Below are positions 1-8,506 of a stretch of DNA of 64,000 bases, piece after piece. The translations under genes were made by a program, and so were the position numbers. Source of the stretch: Candidatus Eiseniibacteriota bacterium (GTDB taxonomy: Bacteria; Orphanbacterota; Orphanbacteria; Orphanbacterales; Orphanbacteraceae); the NCBI GenBank assembly GCA_024276995.1, contig JAJRWB010000043.1, forward strand, positions 62,001 through 126,000, read 5' to 3'. Each line of letters begins with the position of its first letter. The stretch's first letter is position 1. The notes under the pieces are model-generated. The model saw only the letters and a program-made list of their open reading frames with translations, was not told the DNA's origin and did no database searches.

Positions 1-414
1 GGCAACGACACGGTGTGGCGCACGGTGATCGACCTGAACAACGTGATCCTCTTCGCCGACAGGGATGGGGTGATGCGCGACGAGCGGCAGCGACGGTACA
101 TGACCGTCATCGACGGCGTGATCGGTATGGAGCGCGAAGCACCCACCGAGGGGACGCCGAAACCGTGCGGCTGGCTCTTCGGCGGTTTCAACCCGGTGGC
201 GGTCGACTACGTGGCCGCCCACGCCATGGGTTTCGACTGCGCGAAGATCCCGGTGATCCGCGAGGCGTTCGGCGACGCGAATTTCGACCTCGCCCCTTTC
301 ACTCCCGACCGGATCGAAGTCCCCGGCCTCCCCTCGTGGCGCGAAACGAATCTCCGGTTCGAACCGAACCGGGGTTGGAAGGGGTACATCGAAAGAGAAA
401 CGCCGAACCGCTAG
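1..414 (+). CDS. DUF362 domain protein, C-terminal part
   Basis: The reading frame is open from the first base, so the N-terminus lies outside the window; 137 residues remain. The segment with G-L-F-G-G-F-N-P-V-A-V-D followed by a stretch ending M-G-F-D and K-I-P-V-I-R-E-A is typical of the C-terminal half of DUF362 proteins, which are often found with iron-sulfur domains and have no settled reaction. No cysteine cluster is seen in this part. It ends in TAG 15 bases before the HD-domain gene, so the two are probably cotranscribed. Family assignment is from the conserved pattern only; function is unknown. Confidence 0.7.
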   Translation, partial: GNDTVWRTVIDLNNVILFADRDGVMRDERQRRYMTVIDGVIGMEREAPTEGTPKPCGWLFGGFNPVAVDYVAAHAMGFDCAKIPVIREAFGDANFDLAPFTPDRIEVPGLPSWRETNLRFEPNRGWKGYIERETPNR

Positions 415-429
415 AGCAAGGAGGATCGT

Positions 430-996
430 TTGGACAGGGAAACGGCATACGGGATCGTCACGGAACATACGAAGAACGAGAACCTAGTGAAGCATATGCT
501 CGCCGTGGAGGCGGTGATGCGTTCGTACGCTCGAAAGCTCGGCGGTGACGTCGAGACGTGGGGCGTTACGGGGTTGCTCCACGATTTCGATTATGAAAAG
601 CATCCGAACGACGATCGCCTCCCCGACAGGGAACATCCTTCATGGGGTGTCGCGTTGCTGCGGGAGAGGGGCTGCCCCGAGGAGATCTGCGAGGCGATTC
701 TCGGCCACGCGTACTACACCGGCGTGGAGAGGAAGAGCGTCGTGGCGAAGGCGCTTTTCGCGTGCGACGAGCTGACGGGACTGATCACGGCGGTGACGCT
801 CGTGCGGCCGTCGCGGAAGATCGCCGACGTCACGCCGAAGTCGATCCGGAAGAAATGGAAACAGAAGGCGTTCGCCGCGGGCGTGAACCGGGATGAAATC
901 GTGCAGGGCGCCGCGGAGCTCGGCGTCGACCTCGACGAACACGTGCGCTTCGTACTCGAGGCGATGCAGGAGAACGCCGGCCTCCTCGGCCTGTGA
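430..996 (+). CDS. HD-domain (HDIG-type) phosphohydrolase-like protein
   Basis: A 188-residue soluble protein. The start is TTG, chosen because AAGGAGG ends six bases upstream and no better start exists. It shows the HD signature G-L-L-H-D-F-D-Y near residues 49-56 and a later metal-ligand stretch G-H-A-Y-Y-T-G near 97, as in small HD/HDIG hydrolases acting on phosphate esters or nucleotides. No sensor or second domain is visible. Such stand-alone HD proteins are widespread and their substrate is usually unknown. It follows a DUF362 gene closely and precedes a membrane protein by 42 bases, which suggests one transcription unit but no pathway. Confidence 0.8.
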   Translation: MDRETAYGIVTEHTKNENLVKHMLAVEAVMRSYARKLGGDVETWGVTGLLHDFDYEKHPNDDRLPDREHPSWGVALLRERGCPEEICEAILGHAYYTGVERKSVVAKALFACDELTGLITAVTLVRPSRKIADVTPKSIRKKWKQKAFAAGVNRDEIVQGAAELGVDLDEHVRFVLEAMQENAGLLGL

Positions 997-1038
997 TTTT
1001 CCGGCGAAGCGGCGCGGTTTCGCCGGGAAAGGGGAGCG

Positions 1039-3075
1039 ATGGCCACGGGAAGAGTGATGAAACCGGGGGCGGCCGTTTTTCTCGCCGCCGCTTTTCCCGT
1101 GGTGCTCCTCGCCGTGGCACCCGTCTTTACCGGGTCATGGCTCTTCGGCCATGAAGGGTCGCATTATCTTTTCCGTGCGGCGGAGTTCCACGCGTTGCAG
1201 CGTGACGGTGTGCTCTATCCAGGATGGTGCCCCGACTTCTACATGGGGTACGGCTATCCCTTCTTTCTCTTCTACCCCCCGGGCGTCTTCTTTCTCGCCT
1301 CGCTCTTCCAATTCTGCGGCGCGTCGATCGTCACGGCCTTCCATATCGGGATCGTCATCGGCACGGTGCTCCTGTTCGGCGGAACGTACCGGTTTTGCAG
1401 GCTCTGGACCGTCCGGTCCGCGCCCGCCCTCGCTGGCGCCGCCCTCGCGACGGCGGGCACGTTCCGTTTCGTGCAGTACTACGTGCGCGGCGATCTCGCC
1501 GAGGCGCTCGCCACCGGCCTCCTTCCCTGGGCGCTCGCCGAGGCGGTAACGGCGTGCAGGGCGCGGGGCGCACCGGCGCCGGCGCGGCTCGCCCTCTTCA
1601 CGGCGTTGATCTTCTACACCCACCTTCTCACCGCAGTGGCGCTGTCGGGCTGTCTCGTGGTGATCGGCCTCGCCGTCGCCTTGAAAGGGAGATGGGGGGG
1701 CGTCCTCCGCCTGGCCGCCGGCTCGCTTCTCGGTCTCCTCGTGTCGGCGGCGTACTGGCTGGTCGCCTTCGTGGAGCGGAGATACGTGCATACCGGGAGA
1801 TTGACCGATGTCTCCCTCGGCGGATTCGCCTGGAGCGATCATTTCGTCCTGTGGTGGCAGCGTTTCTCCCCCGATTTCTTCTTCGGCGGATCGGTGATCG
1901 GTCCGGGCGACGGCATGTCGTTCGCCTCGTCCTATCCATCCTGGATCCTGGTGGTCCTCGCCGCCCTTCTCGCGGTGAGAAACCGTGCGTACGCTTCGAG
2001 GATCATCCACCTCCTGTCGGCGTGGCTCGCGGTCAATCTCGTCCTCTTCCCCCTTTCGTCTCCGTTCTGGAAGATCGCGCCGTTCATGGGGTATTTCCAA
2101 TTTCCCTGGAGATTTCTCGCCTTCGATCTCCTCTTCTCCGCGGTTCTCGCCGCCTCGGCGCTCGACGAGCTTTCGAAGAGGAAGGGAAAACTTCCCGGGG
2201 CGTTGATCGGGGGAGTGGCGCTCTCGGTCGCGCTTCTCGCGGCGTGGCAATACACGCGGGTGATCAACGAGGGACTCTTCCGGATGCTGACGCTTCGATC
2301 GAATGCGCCGCCCGCGTCCTTCCCTTACCTTCCCTTCGTGACGGCGGCCCTGGCGGCGGGCGGTCTCGTCGCGGCATGGGCGATCGGCCGCCGTTCCTGG
2401 AAAGCGGTGGAATTCGCCGCCCTCGCCGCCGTCGTCCTATTCGCCCTTCCGATCTCGACGGCCTGCATGATCCGGGCGATCTATGATCCTTTCGTGATCG
2501 ACGGACCGACACGGGAGTCGATCGAGGATCCGGCGAATCTGCAAAGACTGGTCGTCACCACGGGAACTCGGTCGGTGGCGACCACCACGACGTCGCAGGA
2601 CGAGTATCGTCCGCTGACGGCGAAGATCGACCCGGTGAGGTCGCCGAAGTACGCGCCGGTCATGGATGCGGGGGCAGGGACGGTGGAGCGCGTTTCCCAG
2701 AAAGGAGAGACGCGCACCTGGCTCGTGTCGGCACCGAGGGCGGGGTTCCTGCGCACCGACTGGCTCTTCTTTCCCGGTGCGGCGGCCGAGGTGGATGGCG
2801 CGCCGGCACCGATCCGCTGCGGGAAGGACGGCTTCGTCGAGGTCCGCGTGCGAAGGGGGAAGCACACGGTGCGGGTGATGTATGCCGGTACGACGCTTCA
2901 GCAGATCGCCGGCATCGCGTCGATCGCCGGCGCTCTTCTCTTGGCGGGGCTCTTGATCACTTCTTCACCGGCGAACCGCAACCGGTCTGGTGACCTCCGC
3001 TCACCCCCAGCTCGAAAAAGCGACCCTCTTCCTCCTCGACGGCCTGGAAGAAAGGGCAATGGAGACAGCGGGTGA
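1039..3075 (+). CDS. large multi-pass membrane protein, GT-C / PTPS-related type
   Basis: 678 residues with about a dozen hydrophobic segments from residue 10 to about 490, then a soluble region and a last hydrophobic segment near 620-640. The N-terminal loop has H-E-G-S-H-Y-L-F-R-A-A-E-F and Y-P-G-W-C-P-D-F-Y-M-G-Y-G-Y-P, the pattern of the '6-pyruvoyl-tetrahydropterin synthase-related' membrane family, which is believed to be GT-C-like glycosyltransferases using lipid-linked sugars at the outer face of the membrane. SD GGGGAG sits just upstream. The last 40 residues are polar and low in complexity and lie antisense to the two-CW gene. Transferase activity is inferred from fold family only. 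Confidence 0.75.
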   Translation: MATGRVMKPGAAVFLAAAFPVVLLAVAPVFTGSWLFGHEGSHYLFRAAEFHALQRDGVLYPGWCPDFYMGYGYPFFLFYPPGVFFLASLFQFCGASIVTAFHIGIVIGTVLLFGGTYRFCRLWTVRSAPALAGAALATAGTFRFVQYYVRGDLAEALATGLLPWALAEAVTACRARGAPAPARLALFTALIFYTHLLTAVALSGCLVVIGLAVALKGRWGGVLRLAAGSLLGLLVSAAYWLVAFVERRYVHTGRLTDVSLGGFAWSDHFVLWWQRFSPDFFFGGSVIGPGDGMSFASSYPSWILVVLAALLAVRNRAYASRIIHLLSAWLAVNLVLFPLSSPFWKIAPFMGYFQFPWRFLAFDLLFSAVLAASALDELSKRKGKLPGALIGGVALSVALLAAWQYTRVINEGLFRMLTLRSNAPPASFPYLPFVTAALAAGGLVAAWAIGRRSWKAVEFAALAAVVLFALPISTACMIRAIYDPFVIDGPTRESIEDPANLQRLVVTTGTRSVATTTTSQDEYRPLTAKIDPVRSPKYAPVMDAGAGTVERVSQKGETRTWLVSAPRAGFLRTDWLFFPGAAAEVDGAPAPIRCGKDGFVEVRVRRGKHTVRVMYAGTTLQQIAGIASIAGALLLAGLLITSSPANRNRSGDLRSPPARKSDPLPPRRPGRKGNGDSG

Positions 3076-3268
3076 ATTTCTCCCTCATCGTCCCCTCGCA
3101 AAGCGTCCCTTCGACGGTCCAGCAGATCCTCCCGGCCCCCTTGCCGTGGTTGGGGCCGGGAGGAAGATCGGGGTGGGCGGCGGGGCAGATGCCCGCTTCT
3201 TCCATCTTCGCCCCTCCCGGTTCGCGGCCGCATTTCATGTATTCCCAGCAGTTCTTTCTCTCGCTCAC
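2957..3268 (-). CDS. two-CW domain cysteine-rich protein
   Basis: 103 residues, GTG start preceded by GGAGGAGG. It has the double cysteine-tryptophan pattern of the small two-CW family: N-C-W-E-Y-M-K-C-G-R-E-P-G-G near residue 6, then a later C-W-T-V-E-G-T-L-C and a C-x2-C pair. Eight cysteines in such a short protein suggest a metal or redox centre, but the family has no assigned reaction. The 3' end overlaps the convergent membrane-protein gene by 119 bases. The strong family pattern argues that this strand is really coding. It stands alone, with no operon partner. Confidence 0.8.
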   Translation of the reverse strand: MSERKNCWEYMKCGREPGGAKMEEAGICPAAHPDLPPGPNHGKGAGRICWTVEGTLCEGTMREKFTRCLHCPFFQAVEEEEGRFFELGVSGGHQTGCGSPVKK

Positions 3269-3429
3269 CCGGTCTCTACCTCCTCCACCGGCGGCGCCGA
3301 TCCGACGGGGTATACGGCCATTTTCCAGACTTCGTTATACGTTGTGTGCCTCTACCATTCGTCGGTCTCTCCCCCCGAACTATTTAGTGAACGTATATCA
3401 ACAAAGTTTCAACATAAGGAGAAATCCGC

Positions 3430-4125
3430 CTACCGCTTCAAACGGTCGGGGGGAACGCCCAGGTGAAACGCCGCCATGATGAGAAAATTTCGCCACGTCG
3501 TGCGCAAGAGGCCCTCCGATTCCCACCGTCTCGGCGACACGCCCACGGGGAGGGAAAGAATCACGGCGGCGCCGCTTCGTTTCAATCGGCGATAGAAATC
3601 GATATCTTCGAGAACCGGCCACCGGGGAAAGCCGCCGATCTCTTCGAAGCGGGCGCGGAGGACGAAAAACGCCTGGTCGCCGTAGGGGAGGCGCAACACG
3701 GTCGAGCGGATTCCTACGAAGAAATCGAGGAGCGGTTTGTACCACCGGTCGCCTGCAAGGGAGAAGCGGAAGGCGCCCCCGTCGAAGCCGCGGTCGATCG
3801 CCGAGCGGATCGCGTCGATGCCGCGCCGGTCCGGGTCGCTGTCCGCATGGAGAAACCAGAGGATATCCCCCTTCGCCTCGGCGGCGCCGGCGTTCATCTG
3901 GACTCCCCTTCCGGGTCGGGATCGCACGTACGAGGCGCCGAACGCATCGCAGACCGGCCGGGGATCGTCGTCGCTCTCCCCGTCGGCGACGACGATTTCC
4001 ACGTCGCCGAACTTCCGCCGGCACGAGGCGAGGAGGACGCGCAAGGAGATGGAATCGTTGCGCACAGGAATCACGATCGAGACCGATCGGCTCATCGCGG
4101 CCGTCTCGACATCCGTTTCGGTCAT
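3430..4125 (-). CDS. family 2 glycosyltransferase, TIGR04283-like (arsenosugar type)
   Basis: 231 residues. The ATG at 4125 overlaps the stop of the upstream TVP38 gene as ATGA and has AAGGA upstream, which fixes the start. GT-A features: S-I-V-I-P-V-R-N-D near residue 16, V-A-D-G-E-S-D-D-D near 45, and F-L-H-A-D-S-D-P near 87 (DxD-type metal site), followed by a P-Y-G-D-Q-A segment and E-D-I-D-F. This is the layout of the short GT2 family originally described as 'radical SAM/selenodomain-associated transferase 2', now often annotated as an arsenosugar-biosynthesis glycosyltransferase. Last gene of the operon headed by the radical SAM-ArsM fusion, which supports that reading. The sugar donor is unknown. 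Confidence 0.85.
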   Translation of the reverse strand: MTETDVETAAMSRSVSIVIPVRNDSISLRVLLASCRRKFGDVEIVVADGESDDDPRPVCDAFGASYVRSRPGRGVQMNAGAAEAKGDILWFLHADSDPDRRGIDAIRSAIDRGFDGGAFRFSLAGDRWYKPLLDFFVGIRSTVLRLPYGDQAFFVLRARFEEIGGFPRWPVLEDIDFYRRLKRSGAAVILSLPVGVSPRRWESEGLLRTTWRNFLIMAAFHLGVPPDRLKR

Positions 4126-5015
4126 TCCTTTTCCGTCCCTCGTCCGGCGGCGCCGTTTGCGCCGGTGCCGCCGCCGTCGAAGAGATCGAATTCTCCGCCG
4201 GGCGCGGCCGTGCCGGCGGGGGCGCTCTTGGCACCGGCGCCCGGCCGTTCCGCCGCTCGGAGCGCGGCGGCGAGCCTCTTCTTCGCCACCGTGGCGAGGA
4301 GCACCACGGCACCCACGGTGAGTACGAGGCCCGCGGCGACCACCCACGGCTGCACCCCTTCCGGATCGACCTTGCCTGTCGCCACCTGGGCGAGGGTCTT
4401 CATGAGGGAGCCGACGTAGACGTAGAGGAACGAGACCGGAACAACGCCGATCAGCGTGGCGGTAATGTAGTCGCGGAAGTGGACCGATGTGAGTCCGTAG
4501 ATATAGTTGAGGAGGTTGAACGGGAAGAGGGGAGAGATGCGCGTGAGAAGAACGATGGTGAAGCCGTGGCGCCTGGCGGCGCGGTCGAGTCGCCGGAAGC
4601 GGATCTTCTTCGCCGCCTTGGCGCGGATGTAGCGTCGCCCCCCGAACCGGGCGATCAGGAATGCCGACATGGCGCCGAGTGTCGAACCGACGGCGGCGAC
4701 GAGCGTTCCTTCGGCGACCCCGAAGAGAAACCCGCATCCGAGGGTGAGCGGAGCGCCCGGCACCGAGAGGAGGCAGACGGCGACGAATCCGGCGATCATG
4801 GCGAGAGGGGCGTAACGACCGAGGGTTTCGACGTACTCGAGGAGCGTTTCCGCCCACCGGGCGAGAATCGGGCCGGAGAAGAAGAGCAGCGTGGCCATCA
4901 CGGCGACGGCGCACACCGCCGCGAGGATCGGCAGGGGGATGGTTCTTCTGGACAACGTGGACCCGGCTCTCACATTTTCCGCGGGCTGCTCTTGAAAAGA
5001 ATCTATTCGATCCAC
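4122..5015 (-). CDS. TVP38/TMEM64 (DedA-like) membrane protein
   Basis: 297 residues, GTG start overlapping the preceding glycosyltransferase gene by 13 bases. Five or six membrane segments lie between residues 28 and 245. The family core is seen as L-S-V-P-G-A-P-L-T-L-G-C-G-F-L-F-G and later R-I-S-P-L-F-P-F-N-L-L-N-Y, the re-entrant-loop motifs of the SNARE-associated/VTT family. Members act as lipid scramblases or transporters. The C-terminal 40 residues are Gly/Ala-rich and soluble. TVP38 genes often sit beside metal(loid) detoxification genes. Here it is inside the arsenic-type operon, so export or membrane insertion of the product is a reasonable but unproven role. Confidence 0.85.
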   Translation of the reverse strand: MDRIDSFQEQPAENVRAGSTLSRRTIPLPILAAVCAVAVMATLLFFSGPILARWAETLLEYVETLGRYAPLAMIAGFVAVCLLSVPGAPLTLGCGFLFGVAEGTLVAAVGSTLGAMSAFLIARFGGRRYIRAKAAKKIRFRRLDRAARRHGFTIVLLTRISPLFPFNLLNYIYGLTSVHFRDYITATLIGVVPVSFLYVYVGSLMKTLAQVATGKVDPEGVQPWVVAAGLVLTVGAVVLLATVAKKRLAAALRAAERPGAGAKSAPAGTAAPGGEFDLFDGGGTGANGAAGRGTEKE

Positions 5016-5746
5016 GTACCGAAGTCCTGGCGCTTTCGCGACGTCGAACGGATCAGGTCATCCGCGGCGAGCTGGAGCGAGTCGATCCGGTCCACATCGT
5101 ACCATCCGGGCAACACGCCCACGGTTAGGTCGCCTCTGTGGCACGCTTCCGTCAATTCATTATACACATTCGGCGTGCTCCAGGAGATGCGAAGCAGTCC
5201 GGGGAGGGGCTCGTTCGCGCCGATTCCCCAGACGCCCCCGTCCTTCGCCGGGCCTAGGACGACGTCGAAGAGACCGAGCATCTTATTCATGTCGATGAGG
5301 AATTCGAAGGGGAGCGAGGGGGCGTCCGAGCCGATGAAGGCGATCTGTTCATAACCGAGGGCCGCCAGGTCGCTTTGCGTCGCCGTAAGTCGTCCGCCGA
5401 GATTCTCCCCTTCCTGCGGGAGGATATGGGTGGCCAAGGGGAAAGCTTCCGCCGCCCATTGCCGATCGGAACGGTTCGCCGGACAGATCACGATATCATA
5501 GCTCTTTCTCACCGCCCCGAGCTCTTCCTGGAGGAGAGCGATGCACCCTTCGTAGAACCGGAGGGCGTTCTCCTCGCCGATATCCTCGGCGAGCCGGGTT
5601 TTCACCTTTCCTGCAACGGGACAGCGGCAGTAGATGGCGAGCGCCGGCTTCCCCGGTGTTTCGGGGGTACGCTCACCGCGTGTTTCGCCGTGCCGTCCGT
5701 CCGTCTTCCGTGCCGTGTCGCCGGCCTTATGCCGTTTCAGGGGCAA
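5003..5746 (-). CDS. DUF2064 / TIGR04282-like glycosyltransferase (arsenosugar type)
   Basis: 247 residues from a TTG at 5746 that has GGAGG six bases upstream and overlaps the end of the upstream fusion gene by 10 bases. The frame is open further upstream, but only inside that gene. Family motifs: A-I-Y-C-R-C-P-V-A-G-K-V-K-T-R-L-A, which replaces the usual F-A-R-x-P-x-x-G-x-V-K-T-R-L, then F-I-G-S-D-A-P-S-L-P near residue 130 and G-P-A-K-D-G-G-V-W. This is the GT-A-like DUF2064 family first noted as 'radical SAM/selenodomain-associated transferase 1'. About 30 basic residues precede the usual family start. Pairing with the TIGR04283-like gene in one operon is the standard arsenosugar-cluster arrangement. 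Confidence 0.85.
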   Translation of the reverse strand: MPLKRHKAGDTARKTDGRHGETRGERTPETPGKPALAIYCRCPVAGKVKTRLAEDIGEENALRFYEGCIALLQEELGAVRKSYDIVICPANRSDRQWAAEAFPLATHILPQEGENLGGRLTATQSDLAALGYEQIAFIGSDAPSLPFEFLIDMNKMLGLFDVVLGPAKDGGVWGIGANEPLPGLLRISWSTPNVYNELTEACHRGDLTVGVLPGWYDVDRIDSLQLAADDLIRSTSRKRQDFGTWIE

Positions 5747-8235
5747 CAGGCGCCTCCGTCGCCCCCGGCGTCGCCGCAGCAGGCGAAGTCGGGATCCACA
5801 TCGTCCGATCGTCGCGTGATCAGAAACATGCCGCGATACGGCGCGCGTTCGAGTTTCGCCGCCGTGTCGGTGCACACTTCCACCGGTACGTTCCGAGGGA
5901 ACCAGTGCCCCTCCTCGTCGGACACGCCCTTGAAAGGGCCCTTGTATACGGCAAAGCGGCCGTCGTATACGCAGCCCGCCTTCTTCTCGTACTTGTAGCC
6001 TCTCACGGTGACCGAGAAGAAGCGGTGTCCTTCCACTTCACGCCAGAACGATCGTGAGAGTACCTGGATGCCGTAGAAGCCCGCCCTTTCGAAATACGAG
6101 AGGAGTTCCTCCTCGGTGAGTGCCCCGCTGATGCACTCCCCCCACAGCCGCGGATCCTGCCTCTGATGGACGGGCAGCTCCTCCTCGGAAACGATGTCGG
6201 AGATCACCATTCGCCCGTGGTCGTTCAGGATCCTCCACATCTCCCAGAGCACCTTGCGCTTGTCGGGCGAGAGGTTGATCACGCAGTTCGACGTGACGAG
6301 ATCGATCGATCGGTCGGGTGCGGGGATCTCTTCGAGGAAGCCCTTCCGAAACTCCACCACGTCGAAGCCGAGGTTCTTCGCCACGGCGACGCGCGCTTCC
6401 TCGGCGACTTCGAGCATGCTGTCGGTCATGTCGACGCCGATCGCCCTGCCGGTGGGGCCGACCCTTTTCGCCGCGCGGAAGACGTCGATTCCCGCGCCGC
6501 TCCCGAGGTCGAGCATCGTCTCGCCCGGCGCGAGGGCGGCGACATCGATCGGAGAGCCGCAGCCATAGAAGCGCTCCACCACCTCCCTCGGGATATGGGC
6601 GAGGTCGTCTTCCGACGGCTGCACCGGGCAGCAGAGATCTTCCTGGGGCTTCTCGGCGGCGTCGCCGTAAAACCGGCGGACCATCCGGCGCGGGGCGTCG
6701 AGATCCCACGAGCGGACGCACTCCGAAGCGTTGGTGACCACCCCTTCGAGCGACTCCTCTACGGCGCAATGGGCGCCGCCGTCGCCCATACCGGTGACGA
6801 TCACCGGCGCGTTGTATCCCGACTTGCCGTTCGAAACGACGAGGTCGCGGTCCGCGGCGATGTCGGCCATGGCGTCGTAGATCATCGCCTTGTGGAGATC
6901 GCAGTACGGGTCGTCCGCCACCGGCGAACCGCCGTAGAAGTAGGCGTGTTCCACGTCGCCGCCGCCGCAGATGAACTTGAGGGGACATTCGCGACACTGA
7001 TCCTTCTGCATCACCGTGTGGGCGCGAAACCGCCGGGGAACCTCCCCGGACCGGAGGATCTCGCCCAGATCCGTCTCGTGAACGCTGCCGCACAGAAGTT
7101 CGGGAACATTCGCCATCGCCGCCGAGGGGTAGACCTTGCCGTCCGAGTAGACGCACAGGCTTCGCACCCCGGCGCTTGCGAGGTCCCGCCTCGTGCCGGC
7201 GGGATAGCGGAGCCGGCTCTTGTGGGATTCGAAGTTGTCGATCGTCACGCCGTGGCGCGCGCCGGTTTCCACCGCCTCGCGCACCACGTCGATCAGCTCG
7301 GCGTTCTCCGGGCCTTCGAAGTTGCCGTCCATCGCCCGACCCCGCCTGTGAAGCCAGAGGAGGTGGTGATTGCGAATACCGATTTCGCCGGCGAGGCGCG
7401 TGATGTTCGACACGTCGCCCGCGTTCTGTCGGGTGATCGCCGTGGTCAGCGTCGGGTTGAGTCCGCCGGCGACGGCGCGGCGCAGCGCGCCGGTGATCTT
7501 CCGGAACGAGCCGCTTCCGCGGATCGGATCGTTCAACTCGGGCGTCGAGCCGTCGAGGCTGACTTGGAGAATCAACCTGTCCCGGTCATAGACGCCCAGC
7601 CGTTCGATCCGGCGGTCGTTGAGGAGCAAACCGTTCGTCAGTATGGTGAGATCGGCCTGCGGATCGGACATCATCTCGTCGGCGAGGTCGAAGAGGTCCC
7701 TCCGGAGGAACGGTTCGCCGCCGGTGAAGTGGAAACGCTTCGCCCCGAGTCCGCGCGCTTCGACGATGAGGTCGATGATCTTGTCACCGGGAAGGCCGGT
7801 GTCGCCGAGCGGTCCGGACGAGACGAGACAGTGGCTACACTCCAGGTTGCAGCTGTTGTTCGTGTGAATCCACAGTTCCTTCAGCTCCGTCGTTTCGAGA
7901 AACGGCTCCCGCCCGTGGTAGTCGCCGTTCCCCGTGCTGCCGATCGCTCCCGGCTCCTCGCCGTCGCCGAGAAGCACTTTCTGGCGAATCGCGTCACGGG
8001 CGACCGTCTCGACGTGCTGCCACGCCTTGGCATGCTCGAAACCGGTGCACGCCGCGTAGCGGCCGACGACTTCGCCGAAGGCGAGCTTTCCGTCGAACAG
8101 CTCGAGCACGGCGCGCGCCTTCCCATCGACGGCGAGCCAGTTCGGTCCATCCCGGTGGACCATCAGGTTCCATCCCCTCCGCTCGAGGTCGTCGAGGGGG
8201 ATCAGGCGGAGGCGTGTTTCGTTGGTCAGGATCAT
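5737..8235 (-). CDS. PqqD-like / radical SAM-SPASM / ArsM-type methyltransferase fusion
   Basis: 832 residues in three parts. Residues 1-95 resemble a PqqD-type peptide-recognition domain. Residues 118-460 form a radical SAM domain with C129-x3-C133-x2-C136, the T-G-G-E-P motif at 171 and SPASM-like cysteines at 361, 382, 414, 417, 423 and 445. Residues 530-832 are an ArsM-like methyltransferase: C535-C536, L-D-L-G-S-G-A-G-I-D at 575, N-C651-V-I-N-L-S and C701 match the arsenic-binding cysteines of ArsM. The tail (G-C-V-Y-D-G-R-F-A-V-Y-K-G-P) is the ArsM C-terminal domain, and the protein ends in two CC pairs. It heads a four-gene operon with two glycosyltransferases and TVP38. Arsenic chemistry is inferred; the radical SAM reaction is unknown. 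Confidence 0.85.
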   Translation of the reverse strand: MILTNETRLRLIPLDDLERRGWNLMVHRDGPNWLAVDGKARAVLELFDGKLAFGEVVGRYAACTGFEHAKAWQHVETVARDAIRQKVLLGDGEEPGAIGSTGNGDYHGREPFLETTELKELWIHTNNSCNLECSHCLVSSGPLGDTGLPGDKIIDLIVEARGLGAKRFHFTGGEPFLRRDLFDLADEMMSDPQADLTILTNGLLLNDRRIERLGVYDRDRLILQVSLDGSTPELNDPIRGSGSFRKITGALRRAVAGGLNPTLTTAITRQNAGDVSNITRLAGEIGIRNHHLLWLHRRGRAMDGNFEGPENAELIDVVREAVETGARHGVTIDNFESHKSRLRYPAGTRRDLASAGVRSLCVYSDGKVYPSAAMANVPELLCGSVHETDLGEILRSGEVPRRFRAHTVMQKDQCRECPLKFICGGGDVEHAYFYGGSPVADDPYCDLHKAMIYDAMADIAADRDLVVSNGKSGYNAPVIVTGMGDGGAHCAVEESLEGVVTNASECVRSWDLDAPRRMVRRFYGDAAEKPQEDLCCPVQPSEDDLAHIPREVVERFYGCGSPIDVAALAPGETMLDLGSGAGIDVFRAAKRVGPTGRAIGVDMTDSMLEVAEEARVAVAKNLGFDVVEFRKGFLEEIPAPDRSIDLVTSNCVINLSPDKRKVLWEMWRILNDHGRMVISDIVSEEELPVHQRQDPRLWGECISGALTEEELLSYFERAGFYGIQVLSRSFWREVEGHRFFSVTVRGYKYEKKAGCVYDGRFAVYKGPFKGVSDEEGHWFPRNVPVEVCTDTAAKLERAPYRGMFLITRRSDDVDPDFACCGDAGGDGGACCP

Positions 8236-8506
8236 GTGCGCAAAGCTCCAGTGGATTCGGTCGTTCGTGTCGTCCGGGGCGCTCTACCGGTACCGCCCGC
8301 TTTTTCAGTATAGTATAGGGTCGTACGGGCGAACCAGCACGAAGGCGCCTTTCCGGTATGTCGGTTGAATGGTTCGAATCTTACGGTTCTCCCCGTGGAG
8401 ACCGGTATTGAACCGATCGACCCGCCGTGAGAAGCTCGCCGAAAGCTCACCGGTCGCCCCGGCCGGTTTGGAGAAACGTATTCCTGATTCGAGAGGAGAA
8501 CGGGCG
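8236..8506. promoter_or_regulatory. divergent intergenic region between the radical SAM-ArsM operon and pepF
   Basis: This 271-base space must hold the promoters of both flanking transcription units. An AT-rich repeat, AGTATAGTATA (8307-8317), gives two overlapping TATACT boxes on the minus strand and TATAGT on the plus strand. No convincing -35 element is found at the right distance for either. GAGAGGAG just before 8507 is the SD of the peptidase gene. No ORF or structured RNA is recognised. Confidence 0.35.

Noticed and set aside
6166-8313. Plus-strand open frame of about 715 codons
   Set aside because: Antisense to the radical SAM-ArsM fusion; biased composition without recognisable motifs.
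8371-8380. GGTTCGAATC, a tRNA T-loop-like string
   Set aside because: The flanking bases do not form a T stem and no acceptor, D or anticodon arms can be drawn around it.
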